Positions 1 through 7,684 of a stretch of DNA of 17,564 bases are shown piece by piece. Every line of letters starts with the position of its first letter. Position 1 is the stretch's first letter. The position numbers and the translations under genes are program-made. The notes below the pieces were generated by a model that made no database searches, was not told the origin of the DNA, and was given only the letters and a program-made list of their open reading frames with translations. Source of the DNA: DASUMF01 sp040510575. GTDB lineage: Bacteria; Actinomycetota; Acidimicrobiia; IMCC26256; DASPTH01. The stretch covers positions 1 through 17,564 of the forward strand of contig JBEVIU010000161.1 in NCBI GenBank assembly GCA_040510575.1. Reading direction: 5' to 3'.

Positions 1-491
1 ATCTGAGGACCGGGCTTCGCGTCTGATGCGGTCCCGGCGCGGAGGTCGGCGGCGAGGGTGTCGACCGCGCGGCGGCTTTCGCTCCATCCGACGACCTGAC
101 GGTGGACCGGCTCCGACCACTCGGTGGTCGCCTCGACGAGCCAGGGCCGACGAAACGCCAGGTGCGCGACGAGTGCGATCGGCATCACGACGATGCGCAC
201 GAGCGCGTCGACGACGAGCAGGAAGAGCAAACCCACAAGGGCGACGAGCCCGACGCCGATCGCGTTGCACCCAGCCGGATTCGCCACGACCTCGACCGTC
301 GCATTCCCGACGGGGGCCGAGGGTGCGGACCTCGCCTCCCAGGACGCCGCTCGACTCGCGCGGGTGAGTCCTGCGGTCACGCGTCGCCGCAGGCGCGCGC
401 AGCCGTCGACGACCTTCAATCCGCGGTCACCTGGCCAACGGCGCCGGACCTTCCAACGCTGACCGTCAGATGCGTCGACGGTGAGGCTCAT
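1..491 (-). CDS. Hypothetical membrane protein, 3' end outside window
   Basis: An ATG at 491 opens a minus-strand frame that stays open to the left edge (163 codons, no stop seen), so the C-terminus is missing. It starts 6 nt after the mazG stop, which suggests the same operon; no clear Shine-Dalgarno is visible. The first 75 residues are basic and hydrophilic. Residues about 78-112 are strongly hydrophobic (GVGLVALVGLLFLLVVDALV followed by IVVMPIALVAHLAF), either one long or two short membrane segments with an Asp and an Arg in the middle. A Trp/Glu-rich tail follows (residues about 114-163). Codons favour G/C in third position as in neighbouring genes, which supports coding. I do not recognise a family. 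In many actinobacteria eno or a cell-division gene lies near here, but this sequence resembles neither. Confidence is good that it is a gene and nil on function. Confidence 0.68.
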   Translation of the reverse strand, partial: MSLTVDASDGQRWKVRRRWPGDRGLKVVDGCARLRRRVTAGLTRASRAASWEARSAPSAPVGNATVEVVANPAGCNAIGVGLVALVGLLFLLVVDALVRIVVMPIALVAHLAFRRPWLVEATTEWSEPVHRQVVGWSESRRAVDTLAADLRAGTASDAKPGPQ

Positions 492-497
492 CGACCG

Positions 498-1961
498 TCA
501 CATCGCGGCTTCGAGCCAGAGGGCGGCGACGGTGGCTTCGTCGGAGGTCGCGAGGTCGACGTCGCGCGCGATGGCCAGGGCCTCCATGGCGGCGAAGCGG
601 TCGCGGTAGCGGGCCGCCCAGCCGCGCAGCGCGGACTCGGCGTCGACGCCGCCCGCGCGGGCGACGACGACCGCGGCGGCGAGCAGTTGGGCGAGGTCGG
701 CCTCGAGGGTCGCGTCGCTGGCGCGCATGCGCTCGACCGCGAGGTCGACTCGCGTGAGGGCCTCGGCGAGCGAGCCGGGCTCGAGCCCGATCGACGCGGC
801 CTTGCGGAACAACTTGTTCGTGTAGAGCAGGGATGGGAGCCCGGGCGTGATCCCGTCGACCAGCGACGTGGTGCCCTTTTCCTCGAGCTTGATCTGCTCC
901 CAGTTGCGCATGACATCAGGTATGTCGTCGGCCACGACGTCGCCGAACACGTGCGGGTGACGACGCACGAGCTTGTCGTGCACGCCGCGCGCCACGTCGG
1001 CCATGGTGAACGCGTCGGCCTCCTGCGCGAGCACGGCGTGGAAGACGACCTGGTACAGGAGATCGCCCAGCTCGTCGGCCAGCGCGGCGTAAGCGTCGTC
1101 GCCCACCGGCGCGCCACCCTGTGGAGCGTCGATCGGCAACGACTCGACCGCCTCCACCACCTCGTACGACTCCTCGAGGAGGTACCGGGTGAGCGAGTGG
1201 TGCGTCTGTTCGGCATCCCACGGGCACCCGCCCGGATCGCGCAGCCGCTTCGCCAACTGGAACAGGCGCACCATCTCGTGTGCGGCGCCGGTCGCGCCGG
1301 CGTCGACGAACAGCGACGTGAGGTGGTCGGTCTCGATGTCGTGATCGAGCTCGGCGAGCGCGACCGTGCCGACGTGCTCGTCGGGCAACCCGAGCCGTTG
1401 CAGCACGGTGACGACAGTGTCAGGAGCGAGATGCTCGAGCAGCGCGAGCTTCACGTCGGACACGACGAGCGCGTGATCGCACTGCGCGATGAGCAGCGCC
1501 CCCGCGAGCTCCGCATCGTCGATCGCGCGGGCGTCGACCACGCGCGCGTCGTCGGTCATCGGGTCGACGCCGAGCCGCGCCCATGCGAGATCCGCGAACG
1601 AGAGGCCCGGAACGACATCGAACCTCAACGGTCCGTGCGCGACGCGCGCGCGGAGCAGCTCGACGGTCCGCTCCGCTACCGCGGGGCTTCCCGGCACGGC
1701 GTACACGACGTGCGAAGTGGCCGCGGCGCTCAGCACGACGTCGACCATGCGCGTGTACGCGGTGTCCAGATCGGGTGAGCTGTCGTACACGTCGTCGAAG
1801 GATGCGAAGTGCATGCCCTCCGCTTCGAGCTCGACCACGGCCGGATGACGGCGGGTGCGCACGAAGCGCCGACCCGCACCCTCGAGGGCATGGCGCGCCG
1901 CCGGGAGGAGGTGATCGGCACCGGCCGGCCCGAGGCCCACGACGGTGACGCGACCGGGCAT
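498..1961 (-). CDS. mazG: Tetrapyrrole methylase-like / MazG nucleotide pyrophosphohydrolase fusion (YabN type)
   Basis: The protein has 487 residues. Residues 1 to about 222 look like a tetrapyrrole (SAM-dependent) methylase domain: an N-terminal VVGLGPAGADHL segment (7-18) and PGSPAVAER (90-98). Residues about 228-365 are a MazG domain with GCPWDAEQTHHSLTRYLLEE (245-264), the metal-binding EESYE (263-267) and ELGD (297-300), then a WEQIKLEEKG tail. MazG enzymes hydrolyse NTPs or dNTPs to monophosphates and pyrophosphate and clean aberrant nucleotides from the pool. The methylase-MazG arrangement and the length (about 490 aa) match Bacillus YabN, whose methylase activity is not well defined. 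Mycobacterial MazG, by contrast, is about 325 aa and lacks this domain. The ATG lies 6 nt downstream of the SurA-like stop, so cotranscription with mfd is likely. All MazG metal ligands are present, so it should be active. Confidence 0.93.
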   Translation of the reverse strand: MPGRVTVVGLGPAGADHLLPAARHALEGAGRRFVRTRRHPAVVELEAEGMHFASFDDVYDSSPDLDTAYTRMVDVVLSAAATSHVVYAVPGSPAVAERTVELLRARVAHGPLRFDVVPGLSFADLAWARLGVDPMTDDARVVDARAIDDAELAGALLIAQCDHALVVSDVKLALLEHLAPDTVVTVLQRLGLPDEHVGTVALAELDHDIETDHLTSLFVDAGATGAAHEMVRLFQLAKRLRDPGGCPWDAEQTHHSLTRYLLEESYEVVEAVESLPIDAPQGGAPVGDDAYAALADELGDLLYQVVFHAVLAQEADAFTMADVARGVHDKLVRRHPHVFGDVVADDIPDVMRNWEQIKLEEKGTTSLVDGITPGLPSLLYTNKLFRKAASIGLEPGSLAEALTRVDLAVERMRASDATLEADLAQLLAAAVVVARAGGVDAESALRGWAARYRDRFAAMEALAIARDVDLATSDEATVAALWLEAAM

Positions 1962-1967
1962 CGGTAC

Positions 1968-2750
1968 CTACCCGCCGCCCGCCGTTGACGACGACGAGTC
2001 AGGCGGGGAACCGGAGTCGGTTGCGGACCCCGTGTCGGTCGAGGAACCCGCGTCGGTCGAGGAACCCGTGTCGGTCGAGGACGCGGCGGCGCAGCCAGTG
2101 GGCGGGCAGACCTCGCCGCGCGCCGGGTTCCAGAAGCCGTAGCGCGGGTCGACGCGGATGTCGGCACGGCGAGCGGCGCGGGTGAAGACGGGGCCCGCGC
2201 GGTCCTCACCGACCTTTTCGACGAACGCGCTCTGCAACACGTTGACCTCGACGATGAAGTCGCGGAGCGAGCCGCTGTACGCGCTCAGCTCCTGACGGTT
2301 CGCCTGCTCGAACGACTTCAGATCGTCGTCGGTGATGGTGACACCGAGACGATCGAGCTCGTCGGACAAGAGCAGTGCGCGCACGTGGAGGCCTGCGAGC
2401 TGCGCGGTCGACGCTGCCGGCAGGTATGCGTCGGTAGCTGTGACCGGTGCCCCCGCCTGGACCTGCTGGGTGCGCACGGCGGACGCGAGCTCACCGAGCT
2501 GGCCGTCGAACGTCTTCTGCGACACCTCACGCGTGTTGACCCGCACCGCGGTCGGACTCACCGCGTCGCCCCCGACGATCGCAACCACGATCGCGGCGAT
2601 CGCGACGGCCGCCGCGAGCCCGAGTGCGATGACCGGGCCGAGCGAGGGCCGGGGCGCGTCGGCACCGTCGTGAGTTTCGGCAGTGTCGTCAGTGACGGCG
2701 TCGACTGGGGCGTCGACTGGGGTGTCGATGACAGCGGAATCGTCGGTCAT
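1968..2750 (-). CDS. SurA N-terminal-like membrane-anchored protein
   Basis: The protein has 260 residues. An acidic cytosolic tail (1-36) precedes one membrane segment (about 37-59, Ala/Val/Ile-rich, ending in GGD). The extracytoplasmic part (about 66-205) has the look of a SurA/trigger-factor-type chaperone N-domain: VNTREVSQKTFDGQLGELAS, then a helical region with LLLSDELDRLGVTITDDDL (127-145). There is no parvulin PPIase domain, so a chaperone or scaffold role is more likely than isomerase activity. Residues 214-220 hold CPPTGC, a possible disulfide. The C-terminus (224-260) is a Ser/Thr/Asp/Gly tail built of six-residue SSTDxG repeats from tandem DNA repeats. Its ATG overlaps the mfd stop (ATGA), so translation is probably coupled. 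Similar SurA-N proteins occur next to mfd and mazG in other actinobacteria. The family call is moderate; the substrate is unknown. Confidence 0.72.
   Translation of the reverse strand: MTDDSAVIDTPVDAPVDAVTDDTAETHDGADAPRPSLGPVIALGLAAAVAIAAIVVAIVGGDAVSPTAVRVNTREVSQKTFDGQLGELASAVRTQQVQAGAPVTATDAYLPAASTAQLAGLHVRALLLSDELDRLGVTITDDDLKSFEQANRQELSAYSGSLRDFIVEVNVLQSAFVEKVGEDRAGPVFTRAARRADIRVDPRYGFWNPARGEVCPPTGCAAASSTDTGSSTDAGSSTDTGSATDSGSPPDSSSSTAGGG
2014..2085. repeat. 18-bp tandem repeat, four copies
   Basis: Units at 2014-2031 (diverged), 2032-2049, 2050-2067 and 2068-2085 of the type GTGTCGGTCGAGGAACCC. Units 2 and 3 differ at one base. They lie within the 3' end of the SurA-like gene and encode six-residue SSTDxG repeats, so unit number can change without breaking the frame. 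Confidence 0.9.
2698..2733. repeat. 12-bp tandem repeat, about 2.5 copies
   Basis: GCGTCGACTGGG occurs at 2698-2709 and 2710-2721, followed by a diverged copy to 2733. It lies in the first codons of the SurA-like gene and encodes the DTPVDAPVDAV stretch of the cytosolic tail. Confidence 0.8.
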
Positions 2751-5700
2751 GGCGTTGCGGAGGCTAGCGCGCTGCCCTCAACGGGCTCGGCCGGCACGAG
2801 CTCGTCGAGCAACTCGACCAACCGGGCCGCGACCTCCGCCGGGCGCGCCGCGAGCGGCACCGCGACCTCGCCGTCGTCCTTCGCAACCGACTTCGGCGCG
2901 AGGCGCCGGAGACGCACCTTCTGCGACTCGCGCAGCGACAGTCCGCTGATGCGCGCGGTGCCACGCTGCACCGTGATCGAGCGAATCCCGAGCCGCAGCG
3001 CGACGACGCGCAGGCGTGCAACGTCGAGCAGCGCGACCGCGGACGCCGGGGGTGCGCCGTACCGGTCCTGCCACTCGTCGCGGATGTCGTCGACATCGGC
3101 GTCGGTGACGACCGCCGCGAGACGTCGATACGCCTCCATCCGCACGTCGTCCCGGGCGACGTAGTCGCGGGGCAGGTTCGCATCGACCGGCACGTCGATC
3201 GTGATGTCGACGGGCTCGATCACGGGCTCGCCCTTGAGCTCGCCGACCGCCTCGGTGACCATCTGACAGTAGAGGTCGAAGCCGACTGCGGCGATGTGGC
3301 CCGACTGCGACGCACCCAACAGGTTGCCCGCGCCCCGGATCTCGAGGTCTCGCATGGCGATCTTGAACCCGGAGCCGAGGTCGGTGAATTCGCCGATCGT
3401 CTTCAGCCGCTCGTACGCCTCTTCGGAGAGAACACGATCCGGCGGGTGCAACAGGTAGGCGTACGCCCGTTGACCGCGTCGACCGACCCGGCCGCGCAAC
3501 TGGTAGAGCTGCGCGAGGCCGAGCAGGTCGGAGCGGTCGACCACGAGCGTGTTCACCGTCGGCATGTCGATGCCGCTCTCCACGATGGTCGTGCACACGA
3601 GCACGTCGGCTTCGCGGTCCCAGAAGTCCTGCACCACTCGCTCGAGTCGCGACTCGTCCATCTGGCCGTGCGCGACGGCGACGCGCGCCTCGGGAACCAG
3701 CGCACGAATGTTCTCCGCGACGAGCTCGATGTCGCGCACCCGGTTGTGCACGTAGAACACCTGACCTTCGCGCAGCAGCTCGCGCCGGATCGCTTCGGCC
3801 GCGGCGCGGTCGTCGTACTCGCCGACGTACGTGAGGATCGGCTGTCGGTCTTCGGGCGGTGTGTTCACGAGCGACAGGTCGCGAATGCCGGTGAGCGACA
3901 GCTCGAGCGTGCGCGGGATCGGCGTGGCGGTGAGCGTGAGCACGTCGACGTTGGTGCGGATCTGCTTGATGCGCTCCTTGTGCTGCACCCCGAAACGCTG
4001 CTCCTCGTCGACGACGAGCAACCCGAGGCGCGGCACCTTGATGTCGTCGGAGAGCAGGCGGTGCGTGCCGATCACGATGTCGACCGCGCCGGCTTCGAGG
4101 TCGCGCACGACTGCTGACTGCTCTTTCGCCGACAAGAAGCGCGACAACACCTCGACGCGCACCGGGTAGTTGGCGAACCGCTCACGGAAGGTCTGGCCGT
4201 GCTGGCCCGCGAGCAACGTGGTCGGCACCAGCACGATCACCTGCTTGCCGTCCTGCACCGCCTTGAACGCGGCGCGCACCGCGACTTCGGTCTTGCCGTA
4301 TCCGACGTCACCGCAGATGAGGCGGTCCATGGGGATCTCGCGCTCCATGTCGGCCTTCACGTCGATGATGGCCTGCATCTGGTCGGGCGTCTCCTCGAAC
4401 GGGAAGGCCTCCTCGACCTCGTGCTGCCACGGCGTGTCCGGCGCGAACGCGTGGCCGGGCGTGGCGAGACGCTGGCGGTAGAGCACGACGAGCTCTTCGG
4501 CGATCTCACGGACGGCACTGCGCACCTTGGCGCGCTGGCGCTCGAAGTCGGCGCCGCCCATGCGGTTGAGCGACGGCGTCTCACCGCCGGTGTACTTCCG
4601 GACGAGCCCGACCTGGTCGGTGGGGACGTAGACCTTGCCGTCCTTGAACTCCAGCCAGAGGTAGTCGCGCTCGATGCCTGCCATCGTGAGCGGCTTCATC
4701 TCGAGGTAGCGCCCGACGCCGTGCTGGTAGTGCACGACGTAGTTGCCGGGCTCGAGCGCGTCGTAGTAGTCGACGCCCTTGCGCGCGCCCCGTGCGCGGC
4801 GGTGCACACGTCGTCGGCCGGTGAGGTCGGCTTCGGCGACGAGCGCCAACTTCACCGACGGAAGGATCGCGCCCCGTTCGAGCGGCGCGACGACGAGTCG
4901 GACCGCGCCGGGGGCTGCCTCGCCGGGCGCGGCGTCGAGGCCCTCACCAGCGAGGATGTCGTGCAGGCGCTGCGCGGATCCAGTGCCCTCTGCGGCGAGG
5001 ACGACGCGGTAGCCCTCCGCCGCGAGCGCGCGCAAGCGCCGAGCGAGCGCGTCGGTGTCGCCGACGACGGGGTCGAACGCGGTTGCTGCGACGCGTGGCG
5101 TGTCGGGATTCTCGGGCGTCGACAGCAACGACGTCGCGCCCGCCTTCGTGTGCGCGAGCAGCCGATCGAATTCGAGCGACAGGCGCGGCATCGACGCGTC
5201 GACGCGCGCGCCCCACGTGCCGGCGAGCGTGGCGGCAAGCGACGCTTCCTCGTCGAGCAGCTCCTGCGCGCGGTCGCGCATGCGCTTGGGCTCCACGAGC
5301 AGTGCAAGGGCCGTGTCCCCGAGGAGGTCGGGCAGCAGGTGCTCGCGCTCGGTGAGCCACGGCAACCACGACTCCATGCCGTCGAACACCTGCCCTTCGG
5401 CCAGGCGCTCCCACTGCTCACGGCCCCACGGCTCGGTGTTGAGGAGCGCGCGGGCGCGTTCGCGCACCTCGTCGGTCGGGAGGAGCTCGCGGGTCGGGAA
5501 GATCCACGCGGCGTCGACGTCGTGGGTGGAGCGCTGGTCGGCGACGGAGAAGCCTGAGAGCCGCTCGACCTCGTCGCCCCAGAGATCGATGCGCACCGGG
5601 TGGTCGTCGGTCGACGGGTAGACGTCGATGATCGAGCCCCGCACCGCCACCTCGCCGCGCGATTCGACCTGGTACTCGCGGCGGTACCCGGAAGCCACCA

Positions 5701-6250
5701 GCCGGGCCACCACCTCGTCGCGGTCGAGGCGGTCACCGGCGCGCACCACCACCGGTTCGATCGCCTCCACGTGCGGTCCCAGCCGTTGCACCAGCGCGCG
5801 CACCGGTGCGACCACGACCGTCGGCAGGTGCTCCCCGCCGGCCCGCAGCTTCCAGAGCACCCGGAGCCTGCGGCCCATGGTTTCGAGCGACGGCGACACC
5901 CGCTCGAACGGCAGGGTCTCCCACGCCGGGAAGTGCTCGACGTGCTCGGGACCGAGGAACTGGCCGAGGTCGCGAGCCAGACGCTCCGCCTCGGCGTCGG
6001 TGGGCGTCGCCACGAGGAGCGGCCGACGAGTGGTGGTCGCGGCGAGCGCGGCGACGAACAACGCCCGCGCCGGGTCGGGCACCGCGACCATCGGCTCGCG
6101 CGCCATCACCGCCCGGAGCGCCGGCTCGGCGGTGAGGAGATCGGCCAGCGCGGTCAGCGGGGCGCCGGTGTCAGGGGTCGTGGTGGTCAGGCTCAGGCTG
6201 GGCTCCCGGTCCGCGTGCAGACGCGACGAAGGCCGGATGCGAAGCCGCAC
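2747..6250 (-). CDS. mfd: Transcription-repair coupling factor Mfd
   Basis: The protein has 1167 residues, the normal length for Mfd, an ATP-dependent DNA translocase that removes stalled RNA polymerase from lesions and recruits UvrA. Visible in order: the UvrB-like N-module (about 30-330, with FPAWETLPFERVSPS at 107-121); the RNA-polymerase-interacting region after YYDALEPGNYVVHYQHGVGR (495-514); helicase motifs GDVGYGKTE (Walker A, 647-655), DEEQ (748-751), TATPIPRTL (774-782), TTIVESGIDMP (887-897) and QLYQLRGRVGR (914-924); and a C-terminal TRCF/D7-like region to the end. The start is a GTG 25 nt after pth. No good Shine-Dalgarno precedes it, and the first 20 or so codons carry more third-position T than the rest, so true initiation could be slightly downstream. 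The gene ends by overlapping the SurA-like ATG by 4 nt. Confidence 0.97.
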   Translation of the reverse strand: MRLRIRPSSRLHADREPSLSLTTTTPDTGAPLTALADLLTAEPALRAVMAREPMVAVPDPARALFVAALAATTTRRPLLVATPTDAEAERLARDLGQFLGPEHVEHFPAWETLPFERVSPSLETMGRRLRVLWKLRAGGEHLPTVVVAPVRALVQRLGPHVEAIEPVVVRAGDRLDRDEVVARLVASGYRREYQVESRGEVAVRGSIIDVYPSTDDHPVRIDLWGDEVERLSGFSVADQRSTHDVDAAWIFPTRELLPTDEVRERARALLNTEPWGREQWERLAEGQVFDGMESWLPWLTEREHLLPDLLGDTALALLVEPKRMRDRAQELLDEEASLAATLAGTWGARVDASMPRLSLEFDRLLAHTKAGATSLLSTPENPDTPRVAATAFDPVVGDTDALARRLRALAAEGYRVVLAAEGTGSAQRLHDILAGEGLDAAPGEAAPGAVRLVVAPLERGAILPSVKLALVAEADLTGRRRVHRRARGARKGVDYYDALEPGNYVVHYQHGVGRYLEMKPLTMAGIERDYLWLEFKDGKVYVPTDQVGLVRKYTGGETPSLNRMGGADFERQRAKVRSAVREIAEELVVLYRQRLATPGHAFAPDTPWQHEVEEAFPFEETPDQMQAIIDVKADMEREIPMDRLICGDVGYGKTEVAVRAAFKAVQDGKQVIVLVPTTLLAGQHGQTFRERFANYPVRVEVLSRFLSAKEQSAVVRDLEAGAVDIVIGTHRLLSDDIKVPRLGLLVVDEEQRFGVQHKERIKQIRTNVDVLTLTATPIPRTLELSLTGIRDLSLVNTPPEDRQPILTYVGEYDDRAAAEAIRRELLREGQVFYVHNRVRDIELVAENIRALVPEARVAVAHGQMDESRLERVVQDFWDREADVLVCTTIVESGIDMPTVNTLVVDRSDLLGLAQLYQLRGRVGRRGQRAYAYLLHPPDRVLSEEAYERLKTIGEFTDLGSGFKIAMRDLEIRGAGNLLGASQSGHIAAVGFDLYCQMVTEAVGELKGEPVIEPVDITIDVPVDANLPRDYVARDDVRMEAYRRLAAVVTDADVDDIRDEWQDRYGAPPASAVALLDVARLRVVALRLGIRSITVQRGTARISGLSLRESQKVRLRRLAPKSVAKDDGEVAVPLAARPAEVAARLVELLDELVPAEPVEGSALASATP

Positions 6251-6275
6251 CCGGGGTCACCAGACTACGCGCCGG

Positions 6276-6881
6276 TCAGTTGAAGCGGTTCATGGCGGCG
6301 TCGATGCCGTCGGTGGCGATGCACTCGACCGCGTCAGCGGCCTGCTCGAGCGTCACGTCGATCTCGGTGCGTTCGCGCTTGGAGAACTTCTTCAACACGT
6401 GATCGGCGCCGTGCTCCTTCGAGACGGGCTTGTTCACGCCGATGCGCACGCGCGCGAACGAATCGTCCTTCAGGTGCGAGACGATCGAGCGGAGACCGTT
6501 GTGGCCGGCGAGCCCGCCGCCCGACTTGAGCTTGAGCGCGGCGGTCGGCAGGTCGAGCTCGTCGTGGACGATGACGAGTTGCTCCGGAGTGACTCCGTAG
6601 CGGCGGACCAGCGCGACCACCGCCGATCCGGAATCGTTCATGTAGGTGAGCGGCACTGCGAGTGTGACGAGCCGACCACCGATGCGCACGTCGCCGACGC
6701 GCGCGCGCTCCTTGCCCTTCTTCAGCTTGGCGCCATGACGCGCGGCAAGGAGCTCGACGGTGTCGGCACCGACGTTGTGGCGCGTGTGCGCGTACTCGTC
6801 GCCCGGATTGCCGAGCCCGACCACGAGCAGGTCGGACGGCGTCCCTTGGCGCGCCGCGCGTTCGCGGCCGCGCCGCAGCAC
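6276..6881 (-). CDS. pth: Peptidyl-tRNA hydrolase
   Basis: The protein has 201 residues. Pth hydrolyses the ester bond of peptidyl-tRNAs that drop off ribosomes and recycles the tRNA. All hallmark residues are visible: GLGNPG (22-27, Asn25), TRHNVG with catalytic His35, YMNDSG with Asn82, HDELDLP with Asp107, and GHNGLRS with Asn128. The start is GTG at 6881, supported by a GAGGAG Shine-Dalgarno (6888-6893) with 6-nt spacing. This gives a basic 17-residue N-terminal extension (LRRGRERAARQ) before the usual start of the fold. Most Pth proteins begin directly at the LVVGLGNPG strand, so the extension is a small oddity. It lies 3 nt after rplY, and the Shine-Dalgarno is inside the last codons of rplY, indicating an operon. 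Confidence 0.96.
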   Translation of the reverse strand: MLRRGRERAARQGTPSDLLVVGLGNPGDEYAHTRHNVGADTVELLAARHGAKLKKGKERARVGDVRIGGRLVTLAVPLTYMNDSGSAVVALVRRYGVTPEQLVIVHDELDLPTAALKLKSGGGLAGHNGLRSIVSHLKDDSFARVRIGVNKPVSKEHGADHVLKKFSKRERTEIDVTLEQAADAVECIATDGIDAAMNRFN

Positions 6882-6884
6882 GCG

Positions 6885-7538
6885 CTACTCCTCGCTCGCG
6901 GAGCCTTCGGAACCCTCGGCGGCAGCGTCGCCGCCCTCGCCCTCTTCGCCCTCGCCCTCTTCGCCCTCTTCGCCTTCGGTGGCGACACGGGGTGCGGTGA
7001 CCATGACGAGCACGGTCTCGGGGTCGAGTTGCACCGCGACGCCATCGGGCAGCTCGAGGTCGGACATGCGCTTCTGGTCGCCGATGTCGAGCGTGTCGAC
7101 CGCGAGCTCGAGCGCGACCGGGATGTTGCCCGGCATCGCCTCGACGGTGATCGAGAAGATGAGCTGCTCGAGCAGGCCGCCGTCGCGCACGCCGGGTGCC
7201 TCACCGGTGACGTGCAGCGGCACCTCGGCGCTCACCGCGATGTCGCGGCTGATCCGTACGAAGTCGACGTGCAGGAGGTCGCCGCGAGTGGCGTGGCGTT
7301 GGATCTGGCGGACGAGCGTGAGCACGTCGTCGCCGTCGACCGACAGCGAGATCAGCGTGTTGGCGCCGCTCTCCCCGGCGAGGATGTGGCCGAGCTCGCG
7401 TGCCGGCACCGTGATCTGGACCGGGTCGTTGCCGAGCCCGTAGACGACGGCGGGCACGTTGCCCTGGCGACGGATGCGCCCCGACGGGCGAGAACCGAGC
7501 TCTGAGCGCGGCTCTGACGTGAGCGTGATGTCGGGCAT
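6885..7538 (-). CDS. rplY: Ribosomal protein bL25, CTC form
   Basis: I place the start at ATG 7538 (217 residues). It has an upstream GGAAAGG at 11-nt spacing and begins at the usual MPDITLTSEPR. A longer frame to 7604 would add 22 unconserved residues. Residues 1 to about 95 form the 5S-rRNA-binding L25 domain (GRIRRQGNVPAVVYG at 20-34 and LLHVDFVRI at 88-96). Residues about 98-185 are the second beta domain found in general stress protein CTC and Thermus TL5. The C-terminus (186-217) is an unstructured acidic tail of Glu/Gly/Ser/Ala, encoded by CTC/TTC-type repeats. bL25 stabilises the 5S rRNA in the large subunit. The rplY-pth pair is conserved in actinobacteria. It diverges from the flavoprotein gene, so the promoter should lie in 7539-7684. 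Confidence 0.95.
   Translation of the reverse strand: MPDITLTSEPRSELGSRPSGRIRRQGNVPAVVYGLGNDPVQITVPARELGHILAGESGANTLISLSVDGDDVLTLVRQIQRHATRGDLLHVDFVRISRDIAVSAEVPLHVTGEAPGVRDGGLLEQLIFSITVEAMPGNIPVALELAVDTLDIGDQKRMSDLELPDGVAVQLDPETVLVMVTAPRVATEGEEGEEGEGEEGEGGDAAAEGSEGSASEE
6888..6893 (-). promoter_or_regulatory. Ribosome binding site deciding the pth GTG start
   Basis: GAGGAG, formed by the last two Glu codons of rplY, sits 6 nt upstream of GTG 6881. It supports GTG as the real start and translational linkage to rplY. Confidence 0.8.
6934..6980. repeat. Low-complexity CTC/TTC-rich tract encoding the bL25 acidic tail
   Basis: Irregular repeats of CCCTCGCCCTCTTCG on the plus strand, which read as Glu/Gly codons on the minus strand in rplY. 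It is purine-rich on the coding strand and prone to slippage in multiples of three. Confidence 0.75.
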
Positions 7539-7549
7539 GACAGGGACGG

Positions 7550-7556
7550 CCTTTCC
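7550..7556 (-). promoter_or_regulatory. Ribosome binding site deciding the rplY start
   Basis: GGAAAGG lies 11 nt upstream of ATG 7538. It favours this start over the upstream in-frame ATG at 7604. Further up, TTGGAG-18-CAGAAT on the minus strand is a possible but weak promoter. Confidence 0.6.
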
Positions 7557-7647
7557 GAAACGAGGGAGCCAGCCATTCTGGTCGCTGGAGCCGTGAACCT
7601 CCAAGTCAGCGGGGTCCGAAGTGGCATTTTCCGTCGTTTGGCGTCGC

Positions 7648-7676
7648 TTCCCGGCGCGGAACGCCGTCGGTAGGCT
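7648..7676 (+). promoter_or_regulatory. Putative near-leaderless promoter of the flavoprotein gene
   Basis: TAGGCT (7671-7676) fits the actinobacterial TANNNT -10 element, with TTCCCG 17 nt upstream as a weak -35. Only 8 nt separate the -10 from ATG 7685, and there is no Shine-Dalgarno, so transcription would begin within a few bases of the start codon. This is inference from spacing. Confidence 0.5.
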
Positions 7677-7684
7677 CCGCGCCC

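Noticed and set aside
102..1778. 558-codon plus-strand open frame opposite mazG
   Set aside because: Composition is Arg/Asp/Val/Glu-rich, typical of an antisense shadow, and the minus-strand MazG fusion is clear.
5628..7505. 625-codon plus-strand open frame opposite mfd, pth and rplY
   Set aside because: It is antisense to three well-conserved genes and has no domain I recognise.
7539..7604. Longer bL25 starting at 7604
   Set aside because: The extra 22 residues are not bL25-like, and ATG 7538 has a usable Shine-Dalgarno and starts at the family's normal N-terminus.
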